From the NCBI GenBank assembly GCA_020720115.1, contig DYPD01000016.1:1-45357 (forward strand): a DNA stretch of 45,357 bases, read 5' to 3'. Below, piece by piece: positions 25,822 through 34,073 of the stretch. The first letter of the stretch is position 1. Each line of letters opens with the position of its first letter. The position numbers and the translations under genes were made by a program. The stretch is from Thiomargarita sp. (GTDB lineage Bacteria; Pseudomonadota; Gammaproteobacteria; Beggiatoales; Beggiatoaceae). The notes under the pieces are model-generated. The model worked only from the letters and a program-made list of their open reading frames with translations, was not told where the DNA came from and ran no database searches.

Positions 25822-27999
25822 TCAAGCAGGCACAAAATCAATTTTTTTCTCGTCTAAATCCACCCGCACCACTTTGACCCGCAAGCGGTCGGATAAACGA
25901 TACTGGGTGTTGGTACGTTCGCCTTTTAAGCAATGATGAGCGGGATCGAATTGATAATAATCGTTTTTCAATGCCGTGACATGCACCAATCCTTCAACAA
26001 AAATATCATCCAATTCAACAAATAAACCAAAAGCGGTCACTGCGGTGATGGTGCCTGGATACTCGTCGCCGACTTTATCGCGCATATACTCGCATTTCAG
26101 CCAATTCACTACATCGCGGGTGGCTTCGTCGGCACGGCGTTCGGTGGTTGAGCAATGTTCGCCCAACACCTGCATATCTTCGCGTCCGTAACGGAATTGC
26201 TCGGGTAATTTGCCTTCCAGGCAATGACGAATTGCGCGATGCACCAATAAATCCGGGTAACGACGAATCGGTGAGGTAAAATGCGTGTAGGCATCATAAG
26301 CGAGACCAAAGTGCCCGGCATTGTCTGGCGTGTAGATCGCCATGCGCAAGCTGCGCAGCAACACGGTTTGAATCATGTGTTTGTCGGGGCGTTCGCGGAT
26401 ACTGTTGAGTAATTTGGCGTAATCTTCCGCTTGCGGCTGCTCGCCTCCACTGAGATGCAGTCCCAGCGTTTTCAAAAAGGCATGTAATTCGGTAAGTTTT
26501 TCCGCTGTCGGTCCTTCATGTACACGGTAGAGAAACGGTATTTCTTGTTCAGCCAGAAACTCCGCCGCCGCCACATTTGCCAACAACATCATTTCCTCAA
26601 TCAAGCGATGTGCGTCGTTGCGTATGACTGGCACTATACTGTCAATTTTTTTGTTGGTGTCAAAAACAATGCGTGTTTCGGTCGTTTCAAAATCCAGCGC
26701 CCCACGTTTTTCGCGGTGGCAGCGCAACAATTCGTAAAGCTGATATAAATGCTGCACATGCGGCAACACTTCGGGGGGCACGGCTTGCACATCGCTCGCT
26801 AACGCCGCTGCCACCTGGGTGTAGGTCAAACGCGCTTTTGAATTCATCACGCCTTCAAAAAAGCGCGTGCGTTGTACCGCTCCCAGCGGAGAAAGATGTA
26901 GCTCACATACCATGCAGAGGCGATCTACTTGCGGATTGATCGAGCACAGACCATTAGACAACGCCTCTGGTAGCATAGGCACTACGCGGTCAGGAAAATA
27001 CACCGAAGTGCCGCGTGTTTGTGCTTCCGCATCCAGCACAGAATCCGGCTTCACATAATGGGAAACATCCGCAATAGCCACCAATAAGCGCCAGCCCGCA
27101 CCCTGCGGCTCACAATACACGGCGTCATCAAAATCGCGGGCAGTTTCGCCGTCAATAGTCACCAAGGACAAGTCACGCAAATCTTCGCGTTTTTTCTTCG
27201 CCTTGCTCGGCACATAACGCGGCAATTTAGCCGCTGCCTGCTCCACCGCAACCGGCCATTCCTGCGGAATACTGTGATCGCGGATGGCAACATCAGTGCT
27301 CATCCCCGGATCCATATGGTCGCCCAAAATTTCCAGCACACGTCCTACCGGCGGATGATGCTTATCAGGCTGCTGCAACAAAGTCACAATAACGATTTGC
27401 CCATGTTTTGCGCCCTGCGCATCTTCCGGGGCAATCAAAATATCTTGCGCAATGCGCCTATTGTTTGCTTCAACGAAAGTCACCCCGTGTTCAGCAAAAA
27501 AACGCCCGACCAGGGATTGATTTGCCCGTTCCAATACCTCAACCAGAGCACCCTCGCGCCGCCCTCGGCGATCAATACCGATCACATTTGCCAACGCCAA
27601 ATCACCGTGCAACAGACCACGCATTTGTTTCTCGGATAAAAACAAATCATCGCCACCTTCTTCCGGCACTAGAAAACCATAGCCATCAGGGTGTCCAATG
27701 ACGCGCCCTTTAATCAGATTCATTTTTTTCGGCAAACCATAATCACCGCGTCTGTTGCGTATCACCTGCCCATCGCGTTCCATCGCTTTCAAACGGCGGC
27801 GCAAGGCTTCAAGACGTTCTTCATCGTCAATTTGTAGTGCGTCTGCCAATTCGCTGTGCGCTACGGGCGTACCCACATCAGAAAGTTGCTGAATGATCAA
27901 TTCCCGACTAGGAATAGGATTGGCGTATTTTTGTGCTTCGCGCTCGGCGAAGGGATCGGCTAGGTTTTTTGGTGATTTTGTTTTTTTCGTTCTTGACAA
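25822..27999 (-). CDS. rnr: RNase R, 3'-5' exoribonuclease
   Basis: RNase R degrades structured RNA and takes part in rRNA quality control. Domain order in 725 residues: an N-terminal winged helix (RELIIQQLSDVGTPVAHSEL), two cold-shock folds (GRVIGHPDGYGFLVPEEGG), the RNB catalytic domain (LVTIDGETARDFDDAVYCE with the metal-binding Asp cluster, TSVYFPDRVVPMLPEALSNG, HFTSPIRRYPDLLVHRAI) and an S1 domain ending FVELDDIFVEGLVHV...DEKKIDFVP. It lacks the Lys-rich tail seen in E. coli RNase R (813 aa). The TTG start at 27997-27999 is supported by AAGGA eight bases upstream; the next Met is ~90 residues inside. The start region overlaps the divergent tRNA-Leu promoter. Confidence 0.96.
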   Translation of the reverse strand: MSRTKKTKSPKNLADPFAEREAQKYANPIPSRELIIQQLSDVGTPVAHSELADALQIDDEERLEALRRRLKAMERDGQVIRNRRGDYGLPKKMNLIKGRVIGHPDGYGFLVPEEGGDDLFLSEKQMRGLLHGDLALANVIGIDRRGRREGALVEVLERANQSLVGRFFAEHGVTFVEANNRRIAQDILIAPEDAQGAKHGQIVIVTLLQQPDKHHPPVGRVLEILGDHMDPGMSTDVAIRDHSIPQEWPVAVEQAAAKLPRYVPSKAKKKREDLRDLSLVTIDGETARDFDDAVYCEPQGAGWRLLVAIADVSHYVKPDSVLDAEAQTRGTSVYFPDRVVPMLPEALSNGLCSINPQVDRLCMVCELHLSPLGAVQRTRFFEGVMNSKARLTYTQVAAALASDVQAVPPEVLPHVQHLYQLYELLRCHREKRGALDFETTETRIVFDTNKKIDSIVPVIRNDAHRLIEEMMLLANVAAAEFLAEQEIPFLYRVHEGPTAEKLTELHAFLKTLGLHLSGGEQPQAEDYAKLLNSIRERPDKHMIQTVLLRSLRMAIYTPDNAGHFGLAYDAYTHFTSPIRRYPDLLVHRAIRHCLEGKLPEQFRYGREDMQVLGEHCSTTERRADEATRDVVNWLKCEYMRDKVGDEYPGTITAVTAFGLFVELDDIFVEGLVHVTALKNDYYQFDPAHHCLKGERTNTQYRLSDRLRVKVVRVDLDEKKIDFVPA

Positions 28000-28021
28000 G
28001 CTAAAATTCCTTATTTATCAT
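27993..28021 (+). promoter_or_regulatory. sigma-70 promoter of tRNA-Leu
   Basis: TTGACA (27993-27998), a 17-base spacer and TATCAT (28016-28021) match the sigma-70 consensus closely. The expected start is a few bases before the tRNA at 28042. The -35 box covers part of the rnr start codon on the other strand. Confidence 0.7.
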
Positions 28022-28041
28022 GTACGCCTTTCTTACCTCTT

Positions 28042-28128
28042 GCCGAGGTGGCGAAATTGGTAGACGCGCTAGCTTCAGGTGCTAGTTGGGGAAACTCAGT
28101 GGAGGTTCAAGTCCTCTTCTCGGCACCA
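28042..28128 (+). tRNA. tRNA-Leu (CAG)
   Basis: The 87-base class II tRNA has an acceptor stem GCCGAGG/TCTCGGC, an anticodon loop TTCAGGT with anticodon CAG, a long variable arm, a T loop TTCAAGT and an encoded CCA end. The D loop contains GGTAGAC. It decodes CUG leucine codons. Confidence 0.97.
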
Positions 28129-28299
28129 TCTCTTTAGATACCCTTCCTTAATAAATCCATCCAACAACCCCTTATTCTGCACTATAGTTTTGTTCTTCTC
28201 TGTTTGCTCAAAGGCATGAGATAGATGTTGGAATGGAAAAAAGCAGCAAAATGCAAAAGCTAATGCACGTCAGAAGGGAGTTTTGTTCGGGGTTATCCA

Positions 28300-28623
28300 T
28301 TAAAAAGGCAGCTTAAAACCATCCGGCAGGCTAAATCCACCCGCCGCGGAAGCCATTTTCTCTTTACTGGCTTTTTCTACTTTGCGCACTGCATCATTCA
28401 TTGCCGCAGCAATCAAATCTTCCAGCATTTCTTTATCATCGGTCATCAAACTACTATCAATACTCACCTTGCGCACATCATGGCGCCCAGTCATAGTGAC
28501 TTTAACTAAACCGCCACCAGCTTCGCCAAAAATTTCTAGCTTTTCCAATTCCTCCTGCACTTTTTGCAGGTTGCCTTGAATGCTTTGGGCTTGTTTCATT
28601 AAATTAGCGAGTCCACCTTTCAT
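28300..28623 (-). CDS. ybaB: YbaB/EbfC-family nucleoid-associated protein
   Basis: A small dimeric DNA-binding protein, 107 residues, matching YbaB (E. coli 109) along its length: [36 protein letters not shown], [15 protein letters not shown] segment, [12 protein letters not shown] and LPDGFKLPF at the end. The start at 28623 is preferred over the ATG at 28632, because AGAGG lies eight bases before the former but directly abuts the latter. In many gammaproteobacteria ybaB sits between dnaX and recR; neither is here. It follows ppiD by about 40 bases on the same strand and may be co-transcribed with it. Confidence 0.95.
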   Translation of the reverse strand: MKGGLANLMKQAQSIQGNLQKVQEELEKLEIFGEAGGGLVKVTMTGRHDVRKVSIDSSLMTDDKEMLEDLIAAAMNDAVRKVEKASKEKMASAAGGFSLPDGFKLPF

Positions 28624-28662
28624 CTGCAACATCCTCTTAATGCAGTTAGAGCAGTTTTGTTC

Positions 28663-30549
28663 TTAAATACGTCCATCAAAAACCTTAATGTCAGCCTGTT
28701 CTTTTAAGCCAGCCAGAAAAGCGTTAAATTCAGTTTGTCCCAACGCTTGTTCTTGCTGTGTAAGCAACGGAGTAGCGGCTTTTTGGCTTTCAGGCGTTTT
28801 CACCGCCAACACCGCCAACACTGCATAATCACCCGTAGGCAGTTCGAGACTTTGATACAAGGCTTGTCCTGGCGCTGGAGTGCCAACTTTGAAAGCTGCA
28901 TCACGCACCTGTGGCTGTGCTGGTTCAGTGCCGCGGCGACTTACCCAAACCGCTGTTTCCCAATGTAAATTCTGCGCTGTAAGCAATGCCTGCCAGTTTT
29001 TTTGTTGACGCACGGCAGATAAGAGTTTTTTACCTAAATCTGCTGCCTGAGCACGACTTTTTTCTGTGCGCAACTTCCCTGTAATCTTACCTTTAACAGC
29101 CTCTAAAGCTTGAAGAACAGATTTTTCTAGTTGCTTAACACGCAACACCATTAAACGTTCATCTTCAAGCTCTATGACTTCACTGTTTTTACCTTCTTGC
29201 AATACGTTGTTATTAAAAACAGCTTCCAGCACTTTAGGATTGGCAAATAAACCTTCTTTTTCCCCTTGGCGCGTAAATAAACCCGTGGTGAGTTTTTCTA
29301 GCCCCAAGGCACTGACAATGGGATCAAGAGAATCAGATTTCTCAAAAGCCAGATTAGAAAATTCATCTACTAAAGAATCAAACCGTGCTTGCGCTTCTTC
29401 TGCTTGCACTTGTTTTACCAGTTCTTCACGAACTTCAGCAAAAGGTTTAGTAGACTCCGGTTTAATCTCTGTGAGCTTAATAATATGGAAACCAAAACGA
29501 CTTTCTACCAGATTGCTAATCTCACCTACTTTCAGTGTTTTTACTGCTGCCTCAAAAGGTGCAACCATTTGTCCAGCAGAAAAGAAATCTAAATCCCCAC
29601 CTTTTGCAGAAGAACCTGTGTCTTTGGAAAATTCTTTGGCTAAAGCAGCAAAATCTTCGCCTGATTTTACCCGCTGCAAAAGAGTCTCCGCCTGCTGTTT
29701 GGCTGACGTAGCATCGCCGTCAATAGGAATTAAAATATGGCTAGCACGCCATTGGGTCTCGGTAGTGTACTGGGCTTTTTGTTGTTCATAACGTTGTTTA
29801 AGCAAAGATTCACTGGTTTCTGCTGCGGTGTTTAATTTTGCTTTATCTAACAGGACATAATCAACACTGACTTTTTCTTCGGTAAAAAATTCTGGGTGAT
29901 GTGCATCGTAATAGCTTTGAATTTCTGCTTCACTCACAGTAACGCCAGGAGCAAAATTAGTTGCTGGAAATACAACATAGCTAATTAGGCGTTGTTGGTT
30001 GTCGAGTTGCTCATATTCTTTTTTAGCTACACTACTGAGCAATGCCGAAGACGATAAACCTTCTTCTAATTGTCTTGCCAGTAAATCGCGCCGCAGTTCT
30101 TGCTCAAATGCAATGGGCGAACTATATTGCATACGTACACGTTGTTCATATAAATCTTTAGAAAACCGCCCATTTTCCTGAAAAAAAGACATGCCATGAA
30201 TACGCGCTTCTAGTAGTGCATTGCCGACTCTTAATTGGTGATGATGAGCAGTTTGCAGCAGCAACTCTTCGTTAATCATGCGCTTCAAGGTATCTTGCTT
30301 AATTTTCGTTTCAAAAGCTGATACATCAATTTCATTACCCATTGAAGCTAAACGCTGCATTTGATTGCTGACTTGCTTATCAAAAGCCTCTTTATCCAGT
30401 GATTGATCATTAATTTTAGCTACTATGACTTGACCGCCAACACCCAAATATTCCTGGATGCCCCAAAGAGCAAATGGCACTGAAATTAAAATAACAATAA
30501 CCCAAGCAATCCAACCTGTAGCTTGTTCACGAATACCTTGCAAGAGCAT
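28663..30549 (-). CDS. ppiD: PpiD, membrane-anchored periplasmic chaperone/parvulin
   Basis: An inner-membrane chaperone near the Sec translocon that helps fold envelope proteins. The 628-residue protein has a short cytoplasmic N-terminus, one TM helix ~12-31 (GWIAWVIVILISVPFALWG) and a SurA_N-like chaperone domain ~40-200. A parvulin domain follows ~265-355 (ASHILI, GEDFAALAKEFSKDTGS, GGDLDFFSAGQM, FGFHIIKL), then a C-terminal SurA-like chaperone part. Length matches E. coli PpiD (623). AGGAAAA precedes the ATG. Its place two tRNAs after hupB is the common gammaproteobacterial order. Confidence 0.96.
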   Translation of the reverse strand: MLLQGIREQATGWIAWVIVILISVPFALWGIQEYLGVGGQVIVAKINDQSLDKEAFDKQVSNQMQRLASMGNEIDVSAFETKIKQDTLKRMINEELLLQTAHHHQLRVGNALLEARIHGMSFFQENGRFSKDLYEQRVRMQYSSPIAFEQELRRDLLARQLEEGLSSSALLSSVAKKEYEQLDNQQRLISYVVFPATNFAPGVTVSEAEIQSYYDAHHPEFFTEEKVSVDYVLLDKAKLNTAAETSESLLKQRYEQQKAQYTTETQWRASHILIPIDGDATSAKQQAETLLQRVKSGEDFAALAKEFSKDTGSSAKGGDLDFFSAGQMVAPFEAAVKTLKVGEISNLVESRFGFHIIKLTEIKPESTKPFAEVREELVKQVQAEEAQARFDSLVDEFSNLAFEKSDSLDPIVSALGLEKLTTGLFTRQGEKEGLFANPKVLEAVFNNNVLQEGKNSEVIELEDERLMVLRVKQLEKSVLQALEAVKGKITGKLRTEKSRAQAADLGKKLLSAVRQQKNWQALLTAQNLHWETAVWVSRRGTEPAQPQVRDAAFKVGTPAPGQALYQSLELPTGDYAVLAVLAVKTPESQKAATPLLTQQEQALGQTEFNAFLAGLKEQADIKVFDGRI

Positions 30550-30777
30550 GAGTGTTTTCCTTTTCTGGAGGCGGTTAGCAAGAGATAATAGTTTAAGGAA
30601 AGATTTGTTTTCAGTTTTATATCTGCCGTAAGCCGCTGTCTTTCAATTATGCAAAATACATTAAAATCTGTATGTTTGGCGGTTGATGAAATGCCCCTTA
30701 AAAACAGTTTCTGGCAAGATACAATAACGGATAGGGATAAAAAAAGCAGTAGATAATAAAGTAGCCGCGCATGGGGC

Positions 30778-30817
30778 AAAAAAAAAGGGAGTGCGCTTTA
30801 AGTTAAGTGCATTCCCC
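30778..30817 (-). terminator. rho-independent terminator of the tRNA-Val/tRNA-Asp unit
   Basis: On the minus strand, just after tRNA-Asp, an imperfect ~12-bp stem (GGGAATGCACTT with AAGCGCACTCCC, two mismatches) is followed by a run of nine U. This is a clear intrinsic terminator that separates the tRNAs from ppiD. Confidence 0.85.
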
Positions 30818-30824
30818 GTCAATA

Positions 30825-30901
30825 TGGCGGAGCGGACGGGACTCGAACCCGCGACCCCCGGCGTGACAGGCCGGTATTCTAACCGACTGAACTACCGCTC
30901 C
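30825..30901 (-). tRNA. tRNA-Asp (GTC)
   Basis: A 77-base tRNA with acceptor stem GGAGCGG/CCGCTCC, D loop TCAGTCGGTTAGA, anticodon loop CTGTCAC (anticodon GTC), T arm GCGGGTTCGAGTCCCGT and encoded CCA. It lies nine bases downstream of tRNA-Val. Confidence 0.97.
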
Positions 30902-30910
30902 AAAAACTGT

Positions 30911-30986
30911 TGGTGGGTGCTGAGGGGATCGAACCCCCGACCCTCGCCTTGTAAGGGCGATGCTCTACCAGCTGAGCTAAACACCC
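30911..30986 (-). tRNA. tRNA-Val (TAC)
   Basis: A 76-base tRNA with acceptor stem GGGTGTT/AGCACCC, the D arm TAGCTCAGCTGGTAGAGC, anticodon loop CTTACAA (anticodon TAC), T arm GGGGGTTCGATCCCC and encoded CCA. It is the first tRNA of a two-tRNA unit. Confidence 0.97.
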
Positions 30987-31005
30987 AACCGAATTAAAGA
31001 TGAAA

Positions 31006-31034
31006 ATTATACGCTCGCTTTTTGAGAAAAGCAA
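31006..31034 (-). promoter_or_regulatory. sigma-70 promoter of the tRNA-Val/tRNA-Asp unit
   Basis: On the minus strand, TTGCTT (31034-31029), a 17-base spacer and TATAAT (31011-31006) form a near-consensus promoter in the 75 bases between hupB and tRNA-Val. Initiation would fall near 31000. Confidence 0.75.
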
Positions 31035-31061
31035 TACCTAAAATTAAAAATTTTCAGGCAA

Positions 31062-31346
31062 TCAATTTACCGCATCATTTACTGCGTCTTTTAGGGCTTT
31101 GCCAGGTTTAAAAGTAGGCACTTTGGCGGCTTTAATATCAATAGGATCACCAGTGCGCGGGTTACGTCCAGTACGGGCTGCTCGTTCACGAACGGTAAAA
31201 GTGCCAAAACCAATTAAGGTGACTTGATCACCTTCTGCAATAGCTTTAGTGATCGCATCCAGCATAGCGTCAATGGCTTTACTAGCGTCTGCTTTAGAAA
31301 TATCTACGGAACTCGAAACCGCTTGAACTAACTCGGATTTATTCAT
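31062..31346 (-). CDS. hupB: HU-family DNA-binding protein (HU-beta type)
   Basis: A histone-like DNA-bending protein, 94 residues. It shows the dimer helices ([21 protein letters not shown], split at residue 20: [17 protein letters not shown]), the beta arm region [21 protein letters not shown] and the C-terminal helix [16 protein letters not shown] precedes the ATG. In most gammaproteobacteria lon lies directly upstream of hupB; here the upstream neighbour is a non-coding gap and a GH57 gene, so synteny is broken on that side. Confidence 0.97.
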   Translation of the reverse strand: MNKSELVQAVSSSVDISKADASKAIDAMLDAITKAIAEGDQVTLIGFGTFTVRERAARTGRNPRTGDPIDIKAAKVPTFKPGKALKDAVNDAVN

Positions 31347-31687
31347 TTTACCCCCATTTTCAGATTATTAAGCTACTAGTCAGGTGAAGAAAAGCTACAC
31401 AAGGTGTTTTAAGCACTCTCTGTACCAATCAGCAAAAAACTCGTGCTGGAATTGACCTCTACCCCGCTTAGACCAAGGCTAAACGGCGCATTTCATGCTA
31501 TCGGGTTTAATCATTACAGATTCAGTGCAATATCTCAATAGACTTGTTGGTAAATAAGACTAAATAGGCTGGAAAAGTTGGGTAAATTCGCTTTATGCGC
31601 AGCTTTTCCTGCCAGAATTGCATACTTAAAGGTCTTAGCCGGTCAATTATGGAGGATTAGCGGTTACTTGGGCACTGTACAGATGGG
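31347..31687. other. intergenic stretch upstream of hupB, no gene
   Basis: 341 bases with no credible ORF. It should contain the hupB promoter on the minus strand, but no clear -35/-10 pair stands out. A 12-base word ATAGACTTGTTG near 31538 also occurs just after recC near 24787; no transposase or inverted ends accompany it. Confidence 0.5.
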
Positions 31688-33313
31688 TTAGTTTTTTTTG
31701 CGCGGCGTACCGCGTGCTTGGCTGTTTTTGCTTTTAGTTGTACTGGTTTTGCTGGTACGACCAGTGCCTTTAGTGCTGCTGGATGCGGGTGTCGTAGCGG
31801 CAATTTCTGTGCTGGCTGCGGGTTGAGTCTCTAGTTTGGTTTTGGGCATTGTTTTAGCGGGTTCTTTGGGTTCTGTTTGCTTAGGCGGTGGCTCGGCTGG
31901 CGCGGGAGTTTGCTTGATGGGGTGCAAAGCAACGGGTGCTACGCTACCGGTAAGCGTTTGCATAATTGCGGCTTGGGCGGCGGCTTTGGTTTCTGCTAAA
32001 GCTTTTGCCCGTGCTTGCGCTTGTGCTTCGGCTTGAGCGGCGGCTTTGGCTTGGGCGTCAGCTAACTTCAGCGCCTCGATCTTGTCCATTGCAAAATCCG
32101 GCGTGATTTTTTCTATACTACTGCTATCTTTTTTCAGTTCTGCAACTTGCCTACTAGGGTCTAAGATATTTAGGCGCTGTTCAATGGCTTGCAAGCGCGG
32201 TGGCAGTTTATCCAGCCAGGTGTCGCCCCAGCAAATGAAGCAACTAGACTGGCTTTCTAGGAGCAGTTCGTAAATTGCGTTCAATTCTGTTTGTGCGGCT
32301 GGGTCTTTCAAACTGGCTTGTAACTCGGTGTGACGGCTACTGATTTGCTGTAAGCGTTCGACCATTTCGCGTTGTTCTGGTGAACTGCTCCAATCGGATA
32401 ATCCGTAGCCAAAAGTTGAGCCGCTGTGCCAGGCGCCGCTTTGCACATGCGCACTCATTTGCGCTGGATGCACATGTAGAAATTCGGAAATGGCGATGGG
32501 CTGAATGGGAAATTCGCCAATTTCTGCGTGTTCCATATAGGGCGCAAAAAAGTGTCCAAAAAAGCCTTCGCCTTCGTCCATGTTACGAAACCAGTCGCCA
32601 TTTTCACCGCTGCTCCATGAAGTGAGTAAGCATGGCACGTTAGAATTGAGCGAATGCGCCATGCGCCGCCGCCCTTCGTTGGCAAACCAGACAGGATCAA
32701 GCCCACCGGCTTGTGCTTGGGAAAAACCCCGATCTATAGCAACTACCTTGATGCAGCTGTCTTCGTGATAGGCTTTATAGGGGATAAATAAATCTGCTTC
32801 GCCACCGCCATGCGGCTGAATAAATTCGCCATTAACCACTGCATATTGATAACCGGTTTTCACTAATAACGGGATTAGTTCCATGCTGAACGCCATTTCT
32901 GGTGGATAAAAACCTAAAGGCGCCCGCCCGAAGGTTTCTTTGATGACGTCATACCCGGTTTGAATGTGCCTTGCCCAGTCATGTGGGGGAAGTAGCGCAA
33001 ACAGCGGGTGATGATAGCCAGTACCTAAAAATTCTATGTTTTGCGCTTCTCGGTAACGCGCCAACATGGCTGGAATATCCACCAGATCGCGGTATTGTTC
33101 AATAATTTTAGTCTCTTGCAATTGCTCTAGCAGTACGCCAGAAAAACCCACATGCAGTTTTGCTATGTCGGGGTATTTCAGTGCGTAACGCACAGCGCGA
33201 TCATAACAGCGCAAAATCAAGGCGGCGGTGTCGCGGGCAGTATCGCTTAACAAATTCAGATTACCGGGCGGCTGGTGCATATGCAGCCCAAGGGCGTGAT
33301 AAATTTGAGACAT
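31688..33313 (-). CDS. GH57 family glycoside hydrolase with a basic low-complexity tail
   Basis: 541 residues. The N-terminal ~1-330 is a GH57-type (beta/alpha)7 barrel: motif 1 LHMHQPPGN, motif 2 GYHHPLF, and motif 3 FYPPEMAFS with nucleophile candidate Glu139. A WSSGENGDWF segment has Asp240/Glu237 as the likely acid/base region. Members act on alpha-glucans (amylase, 4-alpha-glucanotransferase or branching activity); the precise reaction cannot be named. Residues ~330-400 are helical. The last ~135 residues are Ala/Gln-rich then Lys/Pro/Thr/Ser-rich (ending SKNSQARGTPRKKN), like the disordered tails of histone H1-like bacterial proteins. There is no signal peptide, so it is cytoplasmic. 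Confidence 0.88.
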   Translation of the reverse strand: MSQIYHALGLHMHQPPGNLNLLSDTARDTAALILRCYDRAVRYALKYPDIAKLHVGFSGVLLEQLQETKIIEQYRDLVDIPAMLARYREAQNIEFLGTGYHHPLFALLPPHDWARHIQTGYDVIKETFGRAPLGFYPPEMAFSMELIPLLVKTGYQYAVVNGEFIQPHGGGEADLFIPYKAYHEDSCIKVVAIDRGFSQAQAGGLDPVWFANEGRRRMAHSLNSNVPCLLTSWSSGENGDWFRNMDEGEGFFGHFFAPYMEHAEIGEFPIQPIAISEFLHVHPAQMSAHVQSGAWHSGSTFGYGLSDWSSSPEQREMVERLQQISSRHTELQASLKDPAAQTELNAIYELLLESQSSCFICWGDTWLDKLPPRLQAIEQRLNILDPSRQVAELKKDSSSIEKITPDFAMDKIEALKLADAQAKAAAQAEAQAQARAKALAETKAAAQAAIMQTLTGSVAPVALHPIKQTPAPAEPPPKQTEPKEPAKTMPKTKLETQPAASTEIAATTPASSSTKGTGRTSKTSTTKSKNSQARGTPRKKN

Positions 33314-33381
33314 AACCAGTTATTCCTTAAAAAATTTTATCCTGCATTCGGGGAATGGATGAAATCAGGTGGCGAGGTAGC

Positions 33382-33582
33382 TTAATTGGACTGCTTGCAC
33401 CATAGTTCTAAGGCTTGATGAATCAGTTCGGCTTGCGAGATTTTTTTCTTTTTTGTTAAGGCTTTAATCGTATCAATATCCTCAACAAGCAAACGCAGAC
33501 TTTTGGTTTTAGTGCCGCTTTTTTCTTCGTGCTTAGAACGCGCAATGTCTTGAGCTTTCTTGTTTTTTTCGCGTATAGCCAT
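33382..33582 (-). CDS. small ribbon-helix-helix-like protein
   Basis: 66 residues. The N-terminal half is highly basic (REKNKKAQDIARSKHEEK). The C-terminal half fits a CopG/Arc-type ribbon-helix-helix: a short strand (TKSLRLLVEDID), helix A (TIKALTKKKK), a turn (IS) and helix B (QAELIHQALELWCKQ). Such proteins dimerise and bind operators through the strand. It is the second gene of a two-gene unit, 14 bases after the 113-aa gene, and the palindrome at 33963-33982 next to the unit's promoter is a natural target. The call is by pattern only. Confidence 0.7.
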   Translation of the reverse strand: MAIREKNKKAQDIARSKHEEKSGTKTKSLRLLVEDIDTIKALTKKKKISQAELIHQALELWCKQSN

Positions 33583-33596
33583 CAGTGCTCTGCCTG

Positions 33597-33938
33597 TTAG
33601 CTGCGGTAGAAGTTATCTACCTCGGTGAGTTTTAACAACCAATCCTGCATATACAACAAATCCAACTCACGATCTTTCAGTGTCTCTGCCAACTGCCGAT
33701 AAAAAGCAGCCGCATTCTGCGCACGGCGTAATTCTATTTGCCCTAATTCGTAAGTGATTTTTGACAGCCGCACTATATGCTCAAGCTCTTGAGTTTTATT
33801 GATTTTTAATCCATCTGTTTTGCACAGATATTTACCCATTTTTTTCAGGGCACGTTTTTTTTCACTGGCATCATTAGCAGCTAAAAATTTAGCATGTTCC
33901 TGTTCCCAGTGTTCAATCAACTTTTTCGCATTACTCAT
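33597..33938 (-). CDS. unrecognised 113-aa helical protein, partner of an RHH gene
   Basis: No family is recognised. The protein is predicted to be almost all alpha-helical and strongly charged: KKLIEHWEQEHAKFLAAND, KKRALKKMGKYLCKTDGL, QELEHIVRLSKITYELGQ, IELRRAQNAAAFYRQL, LLYMQDWLLKLTEVDNFY. There is no signal peptide or membrane segment. AGGGGG lies seven bases before the ATG. It is the first gene after a consensus promoter and a palindrome, followed after 14 bases by an RHH-like gene. Arrangement resembles toxin-antitoxin, partition-like or regulator-effector pairs, but no catalytic motif is visible. The base composition looks AT-richer than the neighbours by eye, hinting at transfer. Confidence 0.72.
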   Translation of the reverse strand: MSNAKKLIEHWEQEHAKFLAANDASEKKRALKKMGKYLCKTDGLKINKTQELEHIVRLSKITYELGQIELRRAQNAAAFYRQLAETLKDRELDLLYMQDWLLKLTEVDNFYRS

Positions 33939-33962
33939 AGCAGTACCCCCTAGTCTGCGCCC

Positions 33963-33982
33963 GTTACAGTAAATTCTGTAAC
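33963..33982. promoter_or_regulatory. palindromic operator candidate
   Basis: GTTACAG (33963-33969) and CTGTAAC (33976-33982) are exact 7-base inverted arms around TAAATT. The site lies just downstream of the -10 box of the two-gene unit, over the expected transcription start, where a bound repressor would block initiation. Confidence 0.6.
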
Positions 33983-33986
33983 CTTT

Positions 33987-34015
33987 ATTATAGGATTCTC
34001 GTACACGATAATCAA
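33987..34015 (-). promoter_or_regulatory. sigma-70 promoter of the two-gene RHH unit
   Basis: On the minus strand, TTGATT (34015-34010), a 17-base spacer and a perfect TATAAT (33992-33987) precede the 113-aa gene by about 50 bases. The match is close to consensus. Confidence 0.75.
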
Positions 34016-34043
34016 GGCGCTTATTTTTACTTTCTTAAAAAAA

Positions 34044-34073
34044 TTTTTTCGGCTTTTTAAGCGGCTGAAAAAA
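34044..34073 (-). terminator. possible terminator after the aminotransferase gene
   Basis: TTTTTTCGGC... and ...GCGGCTGAAAAAA form a ~10-bp stem with G-U pairs. On the minus strand it is followed by a run of seven U. It lies between the aminotransferase stop and the RHH unit's promoter, where a terminator is expected. Confidence 0.45.
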
